Of a stretch of 13,456 nt of DNA, positions 13,171-13,456 are shown piece after piece. Where the stretch lies: positions 1 through 13,456 of the forward strand of contig NZ_JNIV01000108.1 in the NCBI RefSeq assembly GCF_000701405.1, read 5' to 3'. Below the pieces are notes generated by a model. It was not told where the DNA came from. It saw only the letters and a list, made by a program, of their open reading frames with translations, and searched no databases. Numbering within the stretch: position 1 is the first letter of the stretch; each line of letters begins with the position of its first letter. A program made the position numbers and the translations under genes. This stretch comes from Deinococcus marmoris DSM 12784. Lineage in GTDB: Bacteria; Deinococcota; Deinococci; Deinococcales; Deinococcaceae.

Positions 13171-13456
13171 ATGTTCAAAGTCCCAAAATGGTTCACCGAT
13201 GTTATCGCCCCTTTTGCCGAGATGTTTACCCAGCCCACCTGGATCACTGCTCAAACCTTGCTTGTCGGGTCCATCCTTGCCACCCGCAAGCGCACCATCT
13301 CTGCCCTCCTGACCTTGCTCGGCCTGAGTGATGAAACCGGATTCTCCAGATTCCATCACTTTCTCAGCCGGGCCATCTGGTTTCCATTGCAGGGCAGCCG
13401 CATTCTCTTGAGTCAATTGCTGGAAGCCTTTGTTCCTGATGGACCGGTGTTCATTG
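13171..13456 (+). CDS. IS701-family transposase, N-terminal part (runs off window)
   Basis: The frame is open from ATG 13171 to the window end (95 residues). The start is uncertain: GGAG abuts the ATG, TTG 13165 in the same frame is possible, and an internal Met lies at codon 18. The N-terminal region matches IS701/DDE-superfamily transposases: FTQPTWITAQTLLVGSIL, then ATRKRTISALLTLLGLSD and FSRFHHFLSRAIW. These correspond to the common pattern of a KRT motif followed by L..GLSD...F..yH..LnRA.W. The DDE catalytic residues would lie further downstream, outside the window. Its insertion explains the truncated minus-strand gene. Confidence 0.85.
   Translation, partial: MFKVPKWFTDVIAPFAEMFTQPTWITAQTLLVGSILATRKRTISALLTLLGLSDETGFSRFHHFLSRAIWFPLQGSRILLSQLLEAFVPDGPVFI

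Larger units (their letters stand above)
13097..13456 (+). mobile_element. IS701-family insertion sequence, left part
   Basis: The element begins somewhere between about 13097 and 13121, where the minus-strand coding frame breaks off. It runs past the window end. It contains a strong hairpin and the start of the transposase gene. The terminal repeat cannot be set without the other end. Confidence 0.6.

Overview
The window is GC-rich bacterial DNA that looks like an accessory (plasmid or genomic-island) segment from a Deinococcus-type organism. Three things suggest this: the IS5- and IS701-type insertion sequences, an ATG placed directly behind a -10-like box with no ribosome binding site (leaderless style), and the codon use and protein style. 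The assignment is inferred from the sequence alone.

Layout. (1) 1-349 is the right end of an IS5-family element. It cuts the 3' end of a minus-strand gene (334-1317) for an unrecognised protein with helix-turn-helix-like segments. Upstream of that gene lie two broken genes: a tyrosine-recombinase tail whose catalytic Tyr reads as Ser (1307-1564), and a frameshifted HTH/coiled-coil gene (1571-2066). (2) 2067-2751 has no convincing gene but carries hairpins and degenerate repeats spaced about 25-29 bp apart. (3) 2752-5520 is a three-gene plus-strand cluster closed by an intrinsic terminator. It holds a divergent TnpB-like RuvC/zinc-finger protein, a primase-polymerase (PrimPol) and, overlapping PrimPol by ATGA, a protein resembling only the N-terminal half of TnpB. 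This is the strongest candidate for an undescribed system. (4) 5704-6896 (minus) is a RES-Xre/MbcA toxin-antitoxin pair with tandem operator-like repeats in its promoter. (5) 7605-9914 encodes a large STAND-type LuxR regulator. (6) 10131-11254 holds two tandem paralogous genes for small exported proteins. Their roughly 115-nt leaders, with predicted stacked hairpins, are far more alike than the coding parts. (7) 11730-12260 encodes a lipoprotein, also behind two hairpins. It converges on a minus-strand DUF3995 membrane protein (12315-12803) through a shared bidirectional terminator. (8) A 21-bp perfect palindrome follows the 3' remnant of a minus-strand gene. That gene was cut by an IS701-family element whose transposase runs off the window.

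How the parts may work together (inference). The 2.1-5.5 kb segment could be a replication or maintenance module: repeats, then TnpB-like protein, then PrimPol, then TnpB-N-like protein. The adjacent RES-Xre pair would act as a stability module. Transposons and decayed recombination genes at the edges fit a mobile or often rearranged region.
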